Assembly (NCBI GenBank): GCA_014208095.1 | Contig: JACHMT010000005.1 | Location: forward strand, 558,001-622,000 | From: Actinospineispora eucalypti | Lineage (GTDB): Bacteria > Actinomycetota > Actinomycetes > Mycobacteriales > Pseudonocardiaceae | Reading direction: 5' to 3' | DNA length: 64,000 nt | Shown here: in pieces, positions 8,473-18,917 of the stretch | How positions within the stretch are numbered: position 1 is the first letter of the stretch | How the letters are laid out: each line of letters opens with the position of its first letter | Position numbers and translations under genes: made by a program | The notes under the pieces: model-generated | Database searches by the model: none | What the model saw: the letters and a program-made list of their open reading frames with translations, nothing else | Told to the model about the DNA's origin: nothing

Positions 8473-8850
8473 GTGTCTGCCGGTCCTGAGGTTTTCACCC
8501 ATTTCTCCGCGCGGCGGTGGCTCAACCGGCTCCACCACGAGGTGGGCGCCGCCGGGCTGACCGCCGCAGCGGCGGTACCTGGCTTGTCCGCCGTACTCGA
8601 CCAACATGCCGCCGCGGTACGCGACGCCACCACACTCGGGCTGGAAGCGGCCGCGGTCGCCGGGGTGGTCCTGCTAGCCAGCTACGGCCACGCCGTGCTC
8701 ACCCACGCCCGCGAACACGGCTGGCAACCACCACACCCCCACCCGAGCCGCTGGCGCGCCGCCGACTGGACCAGCCTGCGCCTGACCGCGGTATGCGCGC
8801 TCGCCCGCACACCCAACACCTCACCAGCCCTCCCGCGGCTTAACCCGTAA
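8473..8850 (+). CDS. DUF6401-like small protein
   Basis: Protein of about 125 residues. The first 50 carry the pattern ARRWLNRLHHEVGAAGLTAA followed by VPGLSAVLDQHAAAVRD, which I recognise as similar to the DUF6401 family of actinomycete proteins. A hydrophobic segment (TLGLEAAAVAGVVLLASYGHAVL) follows and may be one membrane helix. The C-terminus is His/Pro-rich. GTG 8473 is taken as start, with an alternative at 8455. Function unknown; the family name comes from memory and should be checked with an HMM. Confidence 0.55.
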   Translation: MSAGPEVFTHFSARRWLNRLHHEVGAAGLTAAAAVPGLSAVLDQHAAAVRDATTLGLEAAAVAGVVLLASYGHAVLTHAREHGWQPPHPHPSRWRAADWTSLRLTAVCALARTPNTSPALPRLNP

Positions 8851-8968
8851 ATCCGGCGCGACCCGCGCGGCACAGCGAGGGCCGGCCGAGCCCGCGCCAT
8901 GAAACGCCTGCCCACTTCCACGCCCAGCGCACGCCGACCAACACCCGGTCAAATCCTCGACGGTCGGC

Positions 8969-9286
8969 TCACCCTGTCTCGTCGGCCAAGGAATCGGTGA
9001 GGTATCTGCGCACCGTGCAAGAGACATGCTCGCTGGTCGCCGCGAGGGAGGCGAGGCGACGGGCCAGCTCGGTATCGCCGTACTCGGCCGCGAGGGCGGA
9101 CTGGGAGAAGCCCTCGTGTACGTGCCATTCGCTCAGGTACCGATGCGCGATCGCACCCAGCACGGCGCCGACGCCCGGGTACGGTGGGCCGGACGCGCTG
9201 GTGAGTGCCCGGCCGGATTGCCGCGCGACGTTTCCGACGGGAGCAACCGGCGCAGATGCGCGTCGTGCGGCGATGGACACTCGCAC
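8969..9286 (-). CDS. Hypothetical helical protein
   Basis: About 105 residues. The last 60 look like genuine helical protein (AIAHRYLSEWHVHEGFSQSA, then YGDTELARRLASLAATSEHV), while the first 35 are low in structure, so the true start may be internal. No family recognised, no partner genes nearby. Confidence 0.4.
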   Translation of the reverse strand: MRVSIAARRASAPVAPVGNVARQSGRALTSASGPPYPGVGAVLGAIAHRYLSEWHVHEGFSQSALAAEYGDTELARRLASLAATSEHVSCTVRRYLTDSLADETG

Positions 9287-9406
9287 CCAGCCACACGGGG
9301 GGCGGGCACCCGACGCCGGTGTTAGCGGGCCAGGCCGCAGCCTGGTGCATCGCTGCCTGACAACCCGGCATCACTGGTGGCCGTGTCGCCCTGAGCGCGG
9401 GAAAGC

Positions 9407-9781
9407 TCAGCGGCGCGTTTGCATCCCCGCGTCGCGGTAGATGAGACCGCCGTCCGGGAGCCGAATGCAGTTGATCCACCGCGCGACGCCCACTTCCTCG
9501 GTTTCGAGTGCCTCGCGCCACTCGCGCACGATTTCCTCTTGGCCCTGGGCGACCCACAATCGTCCCCCGTGGGTGAAGATCAGCCCACACGCGATCAAGG
9601 TTCCCGCCATGATCAGCTTCTGGAATCCGGGCAGGACGTGGAAGTAGGCGAGGGCGACCAGCACGCACGCGCTCAGTGCGGCGAGCGTGCTCGACAACCG
9701 TTCCCGGCGCATGTCACGGCGCACGCCCGCTTCGACGGCGGCAAGCCGGGAGCGTGCGTGCCAGTACAACCACCGCTCCAT
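9407..9781 (-). CDS. Small membrane protein with two helices
   Basis: About 124 residues from ATG 9781 (an in-frame GTG at 9811 is an alternative). A basic helical N-terminus (RSRLAAVEAGVRRDMRRERL) precedes two hydrophobic segments (TLAALSACVLVALAYFHVL and LIMAGTLIACGLIFTHGG). A soluble tail follows, with EEIVREWREALETEEVGVAR and a final WINCIRLPDGGLIYRD. It resembles many uncharacterised actinomycete two-helix membrane proteins; no function can be assigned. The longer frame upstream of 9811 lacks coding character. Confidence 0.55.
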   Translation of the reverse strand: MERWLYWHARSRLAAVEAGVRRDMRRERLSSTLAALSACVLVALAYFHVLPGFQKLIMAGTLIACGLIFTHGGRLWVAQGQEEIVREWREALETEEVGVARWINCIRLPDGGLIYRDAGMQTRR

Positions 9782-9811
9782 CCACGCGCGGGCAGGGCTA
9801 TCGGCGATCAC

Positions 9812-10809
9812 GGGGCGAGATGGACACGGCGTGTCCCCGCCGCACCGATCTCGAAGGCCGACCCATCCCCACCCCTGTTGTCGATCGTGCCGCGTCTGGA
9901 TGCGCGTCGCGGCGTTGGTCGAGTAGACGCTACTCGCCGGGCAACGCCGCCGCGGGCGATTTGACCTTGAACGCTTCCCCTTGCGCGACGCGCCGTCGGG
10001 GATAGCGCCCCGGCGATGACACCGTGTCCGGCGCGGCTCACGCACCCAGACCCTCGACAGGTCGAGAGGCCAGCATGCCGCCGGTCATGCCGCGGCGGAC
10101 TCGCTGTCAGTGAATTCGATATGCACGGTGGCTCCGGTGTCACCGGCGATGTGCCGTCAAGCTCGGCTAACGCCGCGCCTGGGCCTGGGCCTCCGGCGCG
10201 TACCGGGTTTCGATCACGGTTTCCGCCCACATACGGACCCAGACATCGATGAACATGCCTGTCCGGCTTAAGGCTGGTCAAAGTTGTCGTACCGGTCTGG
10301 CACTCTGCTCAGCGCGCTTCTCCTTGACGATCAACGGAGGTGGCGATGGGCCGGGTCCAGGTGATACGTCAGCGTGCCCGTGTCGAGTCCGGCCGCTGAA
10401 ATGGCGTTCGCCGCGATCCACCCTGACGCCTGACGCCGGCCGCATCGACGCCACCTTGAGGGATTTGGGATGCGGGTTGTCCTGGGCGGCGGTGTACAAG
10501 GTCCGGCCTCGGGTCGCGCTGCGTGCCCGAGCCGGCCGCTGGGAGCGCTGGCGGGCCGGCTGATGGCGGAGCGTCGTCCGGCCTCTCGGCTGGGGGCGAC
10601 GCCTCGGCCGCGGCACTTCCTCCCGCCAGCGGAGCGCCCGCGGGACCGAGTGTTGACGGTGTGGCGTCGAATAATGGGCGCGCGTCGGTGGCCGCGCTGG
10701 TTTCCGGCTTGGATGGGGTGACGCCTGGCGCTTTGCTGCCGACGAGCGGTGGGTATCCGTCGGAGAAGGTCCAGTAGCCCGTATCCGTGGCACCGCTGAG
10801 AGGCGGTGG
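9812..10809 (+). other. 1-kb stretch without a convincing gene
   Basis: Several frames are open, but none has a recognisable domain. The best candidate is a plus-strand frame from GTG 10523 to 10777 encoding a Gly/Ala/Ser-rich peptide with plausible codon use and no Cys, Trp or Phe; it could be a small secreted protein or chance. The stretch may hold decayed gene remnants. Confidence 0.4.
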
Positions 10810-12267
10810 TCACGCTGCCGGTTCTGTCTCGGTTTCTGCGTTGGCGACGGCGTCGCGCACGCCGCGGGGACGTCCGGCGCGCACCCACGCCCAGTACAGC
10901 CCGGCCGCCAGCGCGAGCGCGGCGGTCAGCGACACCACGGCGTCCGGGCGGGTCAGGTTGACCGCCAGGGTGAACACGACCGCGAGCGCGCCGAGCAGGT
11001 TCAGCGCCAGCTGTGACCAGGACCTTGCCGTGAGGGAGAAGCGGGCCATGGCGCACAGCCCGGCGAGGAAGCTGACGAACACCGACACCGCGTAGAACAA
11101 CACCAGTTCCTGGTCGAGGCCGCCGGCGGCGACCACGACAGCCGCCGAAGTGAGGGCGAAGACCACCACACCCCAGTAGGGGGTGTGGTGGTGGTTGGTG
11201 CGCCCGAGCCAGCCGGGCAGGATGCCGCTGTGGTGCCCGTCGCGGTGGCGGTACCGGGCCAGTGCATTGAGCAGGCCGGGACCGGCGGCGAACGAGGAGC
11301 TGGCCGCGGACAGCAGCAGCATCGCGGTGACCAGTTGAAAGGCGGCGAACACGCCGTAGGGGGCGACCGCGCGGGCCAGCTCGGCGATCTGGGTGCTCTC
11401 GGCGGTGGGCACGCCGATGCCCAGGCGGGCCGCCTCGGCGGCCAGCCCAAGGGTGAGCGTGGCGACGATGAGCAGGGTCGCCCACAAGGTGACCCGCCCG
11501 AACCGCCGCCGTCCCGGGTCGTCGAGCTGGCCGAGCTGCGCGATCGCCGAGGACGGCGCCTCCACACCGGTGGCCAGCGCCATCGCCACCGGGAAAGCCA
11601 GCGCTACCGCCAGCACCGGGCCGTGCGACGCGACGCCAGCCGCGGTCGCGGGGATGGCGGGCTGCGCGCTGGAGTGGGCGGTGGGGTGGGCGGTCGCGCC
11701 AAACACCAGCACCGCCGCGGCCAGCACCACAAACCCCGTGGTGAGCAGCGCGAACACCGCCCGACCGACATGCCCGAACCAGGTGCCGGCGGCCACCACG
11801 GCCACCAACCCGAGCGCCAGCACGACCCGCCAGCCGGCCAGCGCCGGTAGATAGGCGATCAGCGCTGACGCGCCAGCGGCGCAGGAGATGGCGATGGTCA
11901 AGGTGAAGTCCACGATCAACGCCCCAATCGGCACGAACGCGACACCCTCACCGAACGCCTCCCCCGTCGCGGCCGCCGCCCCACCCCCGCGCGGATAGCG
12001 GCCCACGATCTGCAGGTAGTTCGCCACCACCACCGCGATCACCGCCACCACCAGCCCCATCGTGGGCACCAGCAGCGCCAGCTCACCACCCAACGCACGC
12101 AGCGCCGCCTCGATGGCATACGCAACCGACGAGACCGGATCGGCCATCACCGCGAACGCGAAAGCGAACAACAACACCGGACGGGAATGCAACCCCCGCC
12201 CCCAAACCCCGACCACCGCCCCGCCGCCGGTGGCGCGGTCCGGGCGACGATCATGCCTGGTGCTCAT
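10810..12267 (-). CDS. APC-family amino acid permease
   Basis: Protein of 485 residues from ATG 12267 (the frame is open to 12327, but the extra 20 residues are not conserved-looking). About 12 hydrophobic helices. The first carries FAVMADPVSSVAYAIEAALR, which parallels the SDPxSSVAYA motif of actinobacterial APC transporters, and the loop YLQIVGRYPRGGGAAAATGE matches the YPxGGG signature. GVEAPSSAIAQL in the middle corresponds to the GxExxS region. It lacks the long cytoplasmic tail of the permease at 1.1 kb. It is divergent from the membrane protein gene at 12379, with about 110 bp between the two starts. Substrate unknown. Confidence 0.8.
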   Translation of the reverse strand: MSTRHDRRPDRATGGGAVVGVWGRGLHSRPVLLFAFAFAVMADPVSSVAYAIEAALRALGGELALLVPTMGLVVAVIAVVVANYLQIVGRYPRGGGAAAATGEAFGEGVAFVPIGALIVDFTLTIAISCAAGASALIAYLPALAGWRVVLALGLVAVVAAGTWFGHVGRAVFALLTTGFVVLAAAVLVFGATAHPTAHSSAQPAIPATAAGVASHGPVLAVALAFPVAMALATGVEAPSSAIAQLGQLDDPGRRRFGRVTLWATLLIVATLTLGLAAEAARLGIGVPTAESTQIAELARAVAPYGVFAAFQLVTAMLLLSAASSSFAAGPGLLNALARYRHRDGHHSGILPGWLGRTNHHHTPYWGVVVFALTSAAVVVAAGGLDQELVLFYAVSVFVSFLAGLCAMARFSLTARSWSQLALNLLGALAVVFTLAVNLTRPDAVVSLTAALALAAGLYWAWVRAGRPRGVRDAVANAETETEPAA

Positions 12268-12378
12268 CGGCTCGGCCTTCCACACGCACAACAACCCCGA
12301 CGCCGACCAGACTTCCCGGCACACCAAACCAGGACGCTACCCGGATCTCGGGCCACCAGCACGCTCTACGCTCGCCTC

Positions 12379-12813
12379 GTGGTGCTTGCCGGTACTGTTC
12401 ACCGCCCGCTGCGGGTCGCTCTGGCGTGCTTGTGGCTACTGGGAGCCGCAATGGCCGGCTTCACCGCGCCGCTGGCGGCCTGGCGGGTCAGCGTTGGGTC
12501 CGCCCTGGTGTTTATCGCGGTGGCCGTGTGCCTGGTCGTGCTCGCCGTGGGCACGCTGCGCCGGGCACGGTGGGCGTTGCTCATCGGCCTGGTCGGATGT
12601 GCTGGTCAACTAGTCGCCGTGGTGGGCACGGTGTTCGAACTTGCCCACCCCCTCGACACCGCCAAGACGCGCGAACTGCTGGCCCTGGGGATCGATCCCA
12701 CCCTCGCGGTCAGCATCAATCTGATTTACTCAGCCGCCGCCTCGGCACTGTTCGTGTGGGCGGCCCTGCGCTCGATCACGACCCGGCGACGCCGCGCAAC
12801 ACCCCAGCCCTGA
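12379..12813 (+). CDS. Four-helix membrane protein, unknown function
   Basis: About 144 residues from GTG 12379. There are four hydrophobic segments: ACLWLLGAAMAGFTAPLAA, SALVFIAVAVCLVVLAVGT, ALLIGLVGCAGQLVAVVGTV and NLIYSAAASALFVWAAL. A basic tail RSITTRRRRATPQP follows. The segment ELLALGIDPTLAVSINLIYS between helices 3 and 4 is a recurring pattern in small actinobacterial membrane proteins. Frames extending to 12187 have no coding bias, which supports this start. Shares a short divergent promoter region with the permease at 10.8 kb. Confidence 0.6.
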   Translation: MVLAGTVHRPLRVALACLWLLGAAMAGFTAPLAAWRVSVGSALVFIAVAVCLVVLAVGTLRRARWALLIGLVGCAGQLVAVVGTVFELAHPLDTAKTRELLALGIDPTLAVSINLIYSAAASALFVWAALRSITTRRRRATPQP

Positions 12814-13327
12814 CCGAGATGCCGGCCCAGCCAAGCGGGGAGCCCGATCGCCGGGTACACCACCAACTACATAGTCATCGTGTCGGCTACAGAGTCACCG
12901 TGTCGGCGCCGATCAAGCGGGAGCAACGCCAAGTTATCCATAAACCCGTCCCCATAGCCAATGACGCGACGTCTCCACGGCGAGAGACGCTCAACAACGG
13001 CCCTCCGGAACGGCAGCATTCGACATGGTTCGAATACCCACCGTCCACCAGCTAAGCAGGATATATTGCAACAGACACAACCTTCGGTCGGTGGAGTGAT
13101 CCGCATTCTTGCTGGTGGGGCTGCTCCACCCCGGCATGTTCCCGAGGTTGTGGAAGGCACCGAGCTGGGACAGCTGGGACGACAAAACAGCCGCAACAAT
13201 GATGCATCCACCGTAACAAGACTCTGGCGGCCTCTTCATAGTTTCTGGCCCGGTCTGGGGGTGGGAGGCGTGACTCTAAGCCGGGGTCCGACCCGCCGAC
13301 GGAGCAGAGGGGCGGGGGTCGCGGGCG
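12814..13327 (+). other. Intergenic stretch between convergent genes
   Basis: Lower GC than its surroundings near 12930-13080. No gene, RNA or clear terminator recognised. Confidence 0.4.
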
Positions 13328-14497
<1,170 letters not shown>

Positions 14498-14900
14498 GAT
14501 GCGCGAACACCCTCCGAACGCCCACCTCGACCGATAGTGCTCTATGAAGGCGCTTCATCTCCTGCGGCCATCGCGGCAACGGGACCCGCCCAAGCCGGGG
14601 CGACCCAACAGCTCCCGGGGCTCTCCGATCACCGCCGCTCACCGCCCCACGCGCCGACCACACGGTGTCAAAGACCATCACCGCCGCAGGTAGAGCCGGT
14701 GCTCAATGTGGCCGCGCAGCCAGCGGTGAGGTACCCGTCGGGCACTTCTGGCTGGATGCGACGTTGTGGCATCCAGCGCAACGGCGGCATCGGGGCGCGA
14801 TGTGGCGGGGCGGACGAAACGTGACGGGCACCAACACCGGTTCCCGGGCGACGGGCAGGGGCGCTGGTCGTCTGCCGATTCCCGCCGAACAAGACCCTGA
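14498..14900 (+). other. Intergenic stretch, no gene seen
   Basis: Lies upstream of the sigma factor gene and downstream of the minus-strand gene at 14901. Probably holds the sigma gene's promoter. No conserved frame recognised. Confidence 0.4.
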
Positions 14901-15284
14901 CTAGTTCGGCCATGTGTCCCGCGCGGCGATGGCTGGGGTGTGGTGGCCGTGAGTGGTTTGGGTGTAGAGCCATAGCCAGCCCAGTGCGCGTCCGGCGTCG
15001 GTGAGCTCGCCAGTCAAGGCTTGCCTGGCCCGCATCCAGCCCCAGTAATCCCAGGCGTGCACCTCGATCTGTATTTGCAGGTAGAACGGGTCACCGTCGG
15101 GGTGGTGTTGAAATGCCCAGCGAAGGAATCGGGCCCCGGCCCGCTGGATGCACGCGGACTGCTCCGCCGGGATCTCGCGGCCGTCCAACCAGCCGATGAA
15201 TCTGGTCATAACGTCCTGGGTAGCCGCCGCGTCAGACTCCGGCGAGCGGGATATCGACTGGTTGGCGGACTTACCGGAACGTGA
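14901..15284 (-). CDS. Hypothetical protein, Trp/Tyr/His-rich
   Basis: About 127 residues from ATG 15284. The centre is well structured (QDVMTRFIGWLDGREIPAEQ, then RFLRWAFQHHPDGDPFYLQI and EVHAWDYWGWMRARQALTGE), with an aromatic C-terminal helix (ALGWLWLYTQTTHGHHTPAI). Upstream in-frame sequence to 15482 lacks coding character, which supports this start. No family recognised. Confidence 0.5.
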   Translation of the reverse strand, partial: SRSGKSANQSISRSPESDAAATQDVMTRFIGWLDGREIPAEQSACIQRAGARFLRWAFQHHPDGDPFYLQIQIEVHAWDYWGWMRARQALTGELTDAGRALGWLWLYTQTTHGHHTPAIAARDTWPN

Positions 15285-15703
15285 CATGCACACCACCGGA
15301 CTCCAGATAAGGGCGCTGGTCACCACGCTGCCGGCGCTTCGATCAATTCCTCGTAGTGAGGCGAATCGCCGAGGTCTGGAGCGAGCCGTCGACCAAGTCT
15401 GGACACGGGTCCGCGCGCGGTCAAGAAATTGCCTCCAAATGCCGGTCCGCCACTCCGCCTGGCCCGGCGTGCCGCGCACCACGAAAACGTCGACCGATCA
15501 CCAGAAAACCCGGGCGGGCCGGCCATTCGCAACGCCCCAGCGCACGAGCAGTGACGCTGGGGTTGATGGAGTTACGTGTAGCGTGGGGCACGCGCATCGT
15601 CGACTCTCGATCCAGTCCCTGTCCTGGTCGGCCGCGGGATGGATCGGGGTCTTGGGAATGACCAGTATCTGCGGCTGGTGGGCCATGCCCCAGTGTCGAG
15701 CCG
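15285..15703 (+). other. Divergent intergenic region
   Basis: Separates the minus-strand hypothetical gene from the plus-strand GAF-ANTAR gene at 15704 and must contain both promoters. No further gene recognised. Confidence 0.4.
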
Positions 15704-16432
15704 GTGGCTAGGTCCGGCGAGGTCACCTCGGCGTTGCTGGCGATCGCCCGCGAGGTCACCGATGACGGCGCGCTGGCCGCTCTGATCTGTCGAGCCTGCG
15801 TGGCCGGGCTGGACGTGGACGGGGCGGCGTTGTCGCTGCTGACCGCGAGCGTGGCCCGCCAGACACTGCACACCACCGACGCCACCGCCGAGTTGCTGGA
15901 GGAGCTGCAGCTCACCCTGAACGAGGGCGCCTGCATCGAAGCGGCGAGGACCGGGAGCCCGGTACTGGTCGACGATCTCCGCCACCCGACCGAGTTGGCC
16001 CGCTGGCCGGCGTTTACCCGTGCGGTCCTCGAACAAACCCCGGTACGGGCGCTGTTGTGCTTGCCACTGCAATGGGGGTCGAGCAACCTGGGTGTGCTCG
16101 ACCTGTACCGATGCGAGCCGGGGAGCCTCAGTGACCACCAGCGCGGCGATGCCCTCGCGGCAGCGGACACCGCGGCGCTGATGATGCTGACCCTGCGCAC
16201 CGACCCCGGTGAACTGGATGGTCATACCGCATCGTGGTTGGAACCCGCCGTGACGAACCGCGCCGAGATCCATCAGGCCACCGGAATGGTGGCAACTCAG
16301 CTGGGCGTGGACGCGGCCGACGCGCTGGCCCGGATGCGCGCCCACGCCTTCAGCCACCAACGCCTACTCATCGACGTCTCCCGCGACATCGTGGCCAGAC
16401 GTCTCGACTTCACCAACGAACGAGACAGCTGA
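15704..16432 (+). CDS. GAF and ANTAR domain regulator
   Basis: Protein of 242 residues from GTG 15704. Residues about 25-165 form a GAF-like domain (LDVDGAALSLLTASVARQTL, TLNEGACIEAARTGSPVLVD, VRALLCLPLQWGSSNLGVLD). Residues about 185-238 form an ANTAR three-helix domain (AEIHQATGMVATQLGVDAAD, then ALARMRAHAFSHQRLLIDVS). ANTAR proteins bind paired RNA hairpins and prevent transcription termination, here probably in response to a GAF-bound signal. A second GAF-ANTAR gene starts 13 bp downstream; the two likely form an operon. The terminator-hairpin targets are not visible in the immediate leader. Confidence 0.9.
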   Translation: MARSGEVTSALLAIAREVTDDGALAALICRACVAGLDVDGAALSLLTASVARQTLHTTDATAELLEELQLTLNEGACIEAARTGSPVLVDDLRHPTELARWPAFTRAVLEQTPVRALLCLPLQWGSSNLGVLDLYRCEPGSLSDHQRGDALAAADTAALMMLTLRTDPGELDGHTASWLEPAVTNRAEIHQATGMVATQLGVDAADALARMRAHAFSHQRLLIDVSRDIVARRLDFTNERDS

Positions 16433-16445
16433 TGAGGTACACGCG

Positions 16446-17192
16446 ATGAGTCAAACCGACGCCACTCGCGAACAACTCGTCGCCCAGGCATTCGTGTCAC
16501 TGGCCGACACCCTGGTCGACGAATACGACGTGATCGAGCTGCTGACCCGGCTGGTCGGCTACGGCATCCAGCTACTCGGCGCGGACGCCGGCGGCATCCT
16601 ATTGGCCGACCCCCACGATGTGCTGCGCGTCGTCGCCGCCTCCAACGAGGACGCCCGACTGACCGAGCTGATGCAGCTGCAAAATGACCAAGGCCCCTGC
16701 CTGGACTGCTACCACCACAGCACTCCAGTCAACGTCGCCGACATCGCCGCCTCAACCGAGCGCTGGCCCAGATTCGTCGCCGCCGCAACGCACCGGCCGG
16801 TGTTTCGCGCGGTTCACGCGCTGCCACTGCGGCTACGCGGACAAGCGATCGGCGCGCTGAACCTATGGCACCACCACACCGTCGCCATGCGCACCGACGA
16901 CCTCGTCCTCGGCCAAGCACTAGCCGACGTGGCCACCATCGCGATCCTGCAAGAACGAGCGATCCGACGCGCGGAAGTGCTCAACGAACAGCTCCAGAGC
17001 GCGCTGAACAGCCGCGTGATCATCGAACAAGCCAAAGGCGTGCTGGCCCAGCACGCCACACTCCCCATGGACCAAGCATTCGACCTCATGCGCCGCTACG
17101 CGCGCACCCACAACCAGCGCCTCGCCCAAGTCGCCCGCGACCTCACCCAACGAACACTCGACCCGAACACGGTGATCCCACCAACACGGTGA
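16446..17192 (+). CDS. GAF and ANTAR domain regulator (second copy)
   Basis: Protein of 248 residues. The GAF domain runs from about residue 20 to 165 (LLGADAGGILLADPHDVLRV, LQNDQGPCLDCYHHSTPVNV, AVHALPLRLRGQAIGALNLW). The ANTAR domain runs from about 185 to 240 (LQSALNSRVIIEQAKGVLAQ, then FDLMRRYARTHNQRLAQVAR). The domain order is the same as in the upstream gene, but the sequences differ enough to suggest an old duplication. The last residues come from a short direct repeat of AACACGGTGATCCCACC in the DNA (17167 onward), a recent slippage at the C-terminus that added NTVIPPTR-like residues. Confidence 0.9.
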   Translation: MSQTDATREQLVAQAFVSLADTLVDEYDVIELLTRLVGYGIQLLGADAGGILLADPHDVLRVVAASNEDARLTELMQLQNDQGPCLDCYHHSTPVNVADIAASTERWPRFVAAATHRPVFRAVHALPLRLRGQAIGALNLWHHHTVAMRTDDLVLGQALADVATIAILQERAIRRAEVLNEQLQSALNSRVIIEQAKGVLAQHATLPMDQAFDLMRRYARTHNQRLAQVARDLTQRTLDPNTVIPPTR

Positions 17193-17761
17193 TCCCACCA
17201 GGGTGAGCCACACTCCAGATCCCCGCGAGTCCAGGGGCGCAAAGCGGCGGACAGCCCGCCACCGAGGGGTTTAGCGACGGACCGCCCACCTTCTTCCTGC
17301 CCAGGGTGCCGCAACCAGGGCACACACTCGGCTGGACCCCGCGAACCGGCCGTCGACCACCAAACACACTGGCCACAGCACCCACCCGAATACCCACAGG
17401 GTCTAGGTGAGTCACCGGCTCTGGCTACCACACCACGCTAGAGACACCCACAACCAAGCGCCACCCGCCGATCGGCCCAACCACCACGACCACTCAGACC
17501 CCACCGTAGGAATACGACCAGGTACGAATACCTACACTGCGCCAGCTGCCCCCGCGCGACCGTCCGCGAAAGGCCCCCAACGGTCGCGGCCGAGCGGGAC
17601 CGGCACGTTCGCCCTCCCTCCCGCGAAGCGCGCAAGCCGAGTAACTACTCACCCAATAGACTCAACGGCGGGCAAGGAATGAGTGGCATCAACACTGTCA
17701 CGGTAACCAGATTCGCGAAAACGCCCCGAGCGATGGCCGGTTAGCTCTATTGTGGTCGGCT
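17193..17761 (+). other. Gap at the start of the ESX-flavoured island
   Basis: About 570 bp with no frame showing convincing codon bias. A minus-strand frame over 17143-17415 contains a CPGCGTL motif but overlaps the end of the GAF-ANTAR gene and is probably chance. Confidence 0.4.
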
Positions 17762-18304
17762 GTGACCACGCCATGGGAGCAAGGGCCGGGCCGAGTGCCC
17801 CACAGCGAAAATCTCGCAGCGTATGAGCGCGCGGTGGCCCGGCAGCTTGAGCAGCTCGCCTTGCAGGTGACGCCGCAGACGGTGCTGCAAGTCCGCAACG
17901 GCTTCCTCGGCGAGGCCCAACGCTTACAGGATGCGCTCCGGCACCACGCGGCTAATATCGTGGTGGGGCCGGTTGGGGGCGACCCGCTGTCGCAGCCGGC
18001 CGCGAATGTGTTCAACGAACACATCAAGTTCACCCTTGCGAAATGCCAGGCTTATGTGAACCAACTGCGCACGCAAGGGGACAAGCTATCTCAGACCGCG
18101 CGCTCCTACGGTCATACCGAGCAGGAAATCAAGCAGTCGTTCGAGCGGCACGTCAAGGCTCGGCAGCAAGAATGGCGGGACGTGCAGGAGGGTCACGACC
18201 GAATCGCGCGGCTGCCCGGACTGCAACGCGAGATCCTCGACCCGCCACCAGCGCCGCCACCGCCCCCGGAAGGGGGGCAGAACCTGCCCAAAGGGCCGTC
18301 ATGA
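17762..18304 (+). CDS. Small helical protein of an ESX-associated locus
   Basis: About 180 residues from GTG 17762. Almost entirely predicted helical (AYERAVARQLEQLALQVTPQ, GEAQRLQDALRHHAANIVVG, QAYVNQLRTQGDKLSQTARS), ending in a Pro-rich tail. Its length and helical build resemble ESX-associated helical proteins, but no WxG motif is seen, so this is only a structural likeness. Its stop overlaps the start of the next gene (ATGA), giving translational coupling to a DUF3558 lipoprotein and then a PPE-BTAD fusion. These three genes look like one operon. Confidence 0.6.
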   Translation: MTTPWEQGPGRVPHSENLAAYERAVARQLEQLALQVTPQTVLQVRNGFLGEAQRLQDALRHHAANIVVGPVGGDPLSQPAANVFNEHIKFTLAKCQAYVNQLRTQGDKLSQTARSYGHTEQEIKQSFERHVKARQQEWRDVQEGHDRIARLPGLQREILDPPPAPPPPPEGGQNLPKGPS

Positions 18305-18906
18305 CCACTCCAACCGACTCATCAACGCGGCGCCTCCTAGTGTGCGCGGCGCTGGTCCTCGGCCTCACTGGCTGCGCGGTCACACCCTCGCAACCACCCA
18401 CAAAACCGGAGGCCGCGCCACACCCTCAAGCCGCCCCCGCACTGCCGCCACGCCCCTCTGAGCTGCGACTCGACGGCATACGGCCGTGCGCCTTGCTGAC
18501 TGAGGCCCAAATCTCTCAACTCGGCATGGCCGAGGGTCGACCGGGAATCAATGACCAGGGAGCTGGTGAGGAATGCATTTGGTCGAATCCTCCAGGCACC
18601 GGCCCAGATATGGGGTGGCTCGCACGGACGGATACGGCACGAGGGGCCGAGTACGCCCTGCGCAGCGTCACAGGCGCTCATATCATTCAGATTGACGGGT
18701 TTTCCGCCGTTGAGACTACGTCGCCGCTGGTTGATTCGAGATGGAGCTGCATAGTCCTCGTTGACGTTGCCCTGGGACAGAGCTTTTTAGTGCAATTCCA
18801 AAACAGCGGCGGCACCGATCCGCTCATGACGCATGAGCGTGCCTGCGCGCAAGCGACACGTGGCGCCAGCCTCATGCTCCAGAATCTTCGATCGCGGTCT
18901 CGGTAA
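18301..18906 (+). CDS. DUF3558-type lipoprotein
   Basis: Protein of 201 residues. A signal peptide (RRLLVCAALVLGLTGCAV) with lipobox LTGC makes Cys25 the likely lipidated residue. A proline-rich spacer follows, then a domain with LDGIRPCALLTEAQISQLGM and ECIWSNPPG. This pattern, with paired cysteines, is characteristic of DUF3558 lipoproteins of Pseudonocardiales and mycobacteria. In those genomes DUF3558 genes are common beside ESX-related genes, as here. It overlaps the upstream gene by 4 bp and lies 11 bp before the fusion gene. Function of the family is unknown; outer-face membrane attachment is predicted. Confidence 0.8.
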   Translation: MTTPTDSSTRRLLVCAALVLGLTGCAVTPSQPPTKPEAAPHPQAAPALPPRPSELRLDGIRPCALLTEAQISQLGMAEGRPGINDQGAGEECIWSNPPGTGPDMGWLARTDTARGAEYALRSVTGAHIIQIDGFSAVETTSPLVDSRWSCIVLVDVALGQSFLVQFQNSGGTDPLMTHERACAQATRGASLMLQNLRSRSR

Positions 18907-18917
18907 GGAACGTTGTC

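Noticed and set aside
10331..11485. Second long minus-strand frame across the permease gene
   Set aside because: Overlaps the APC permease in another frame and is Arg/Gly-rich without hydrophobic pattern.
17143..17415. Minus-strand frame with a CPGCGTL motif
   Set aside because: Overlaps the end of the GAF-ANTAR gene and has no second Cys pair or coding bias.
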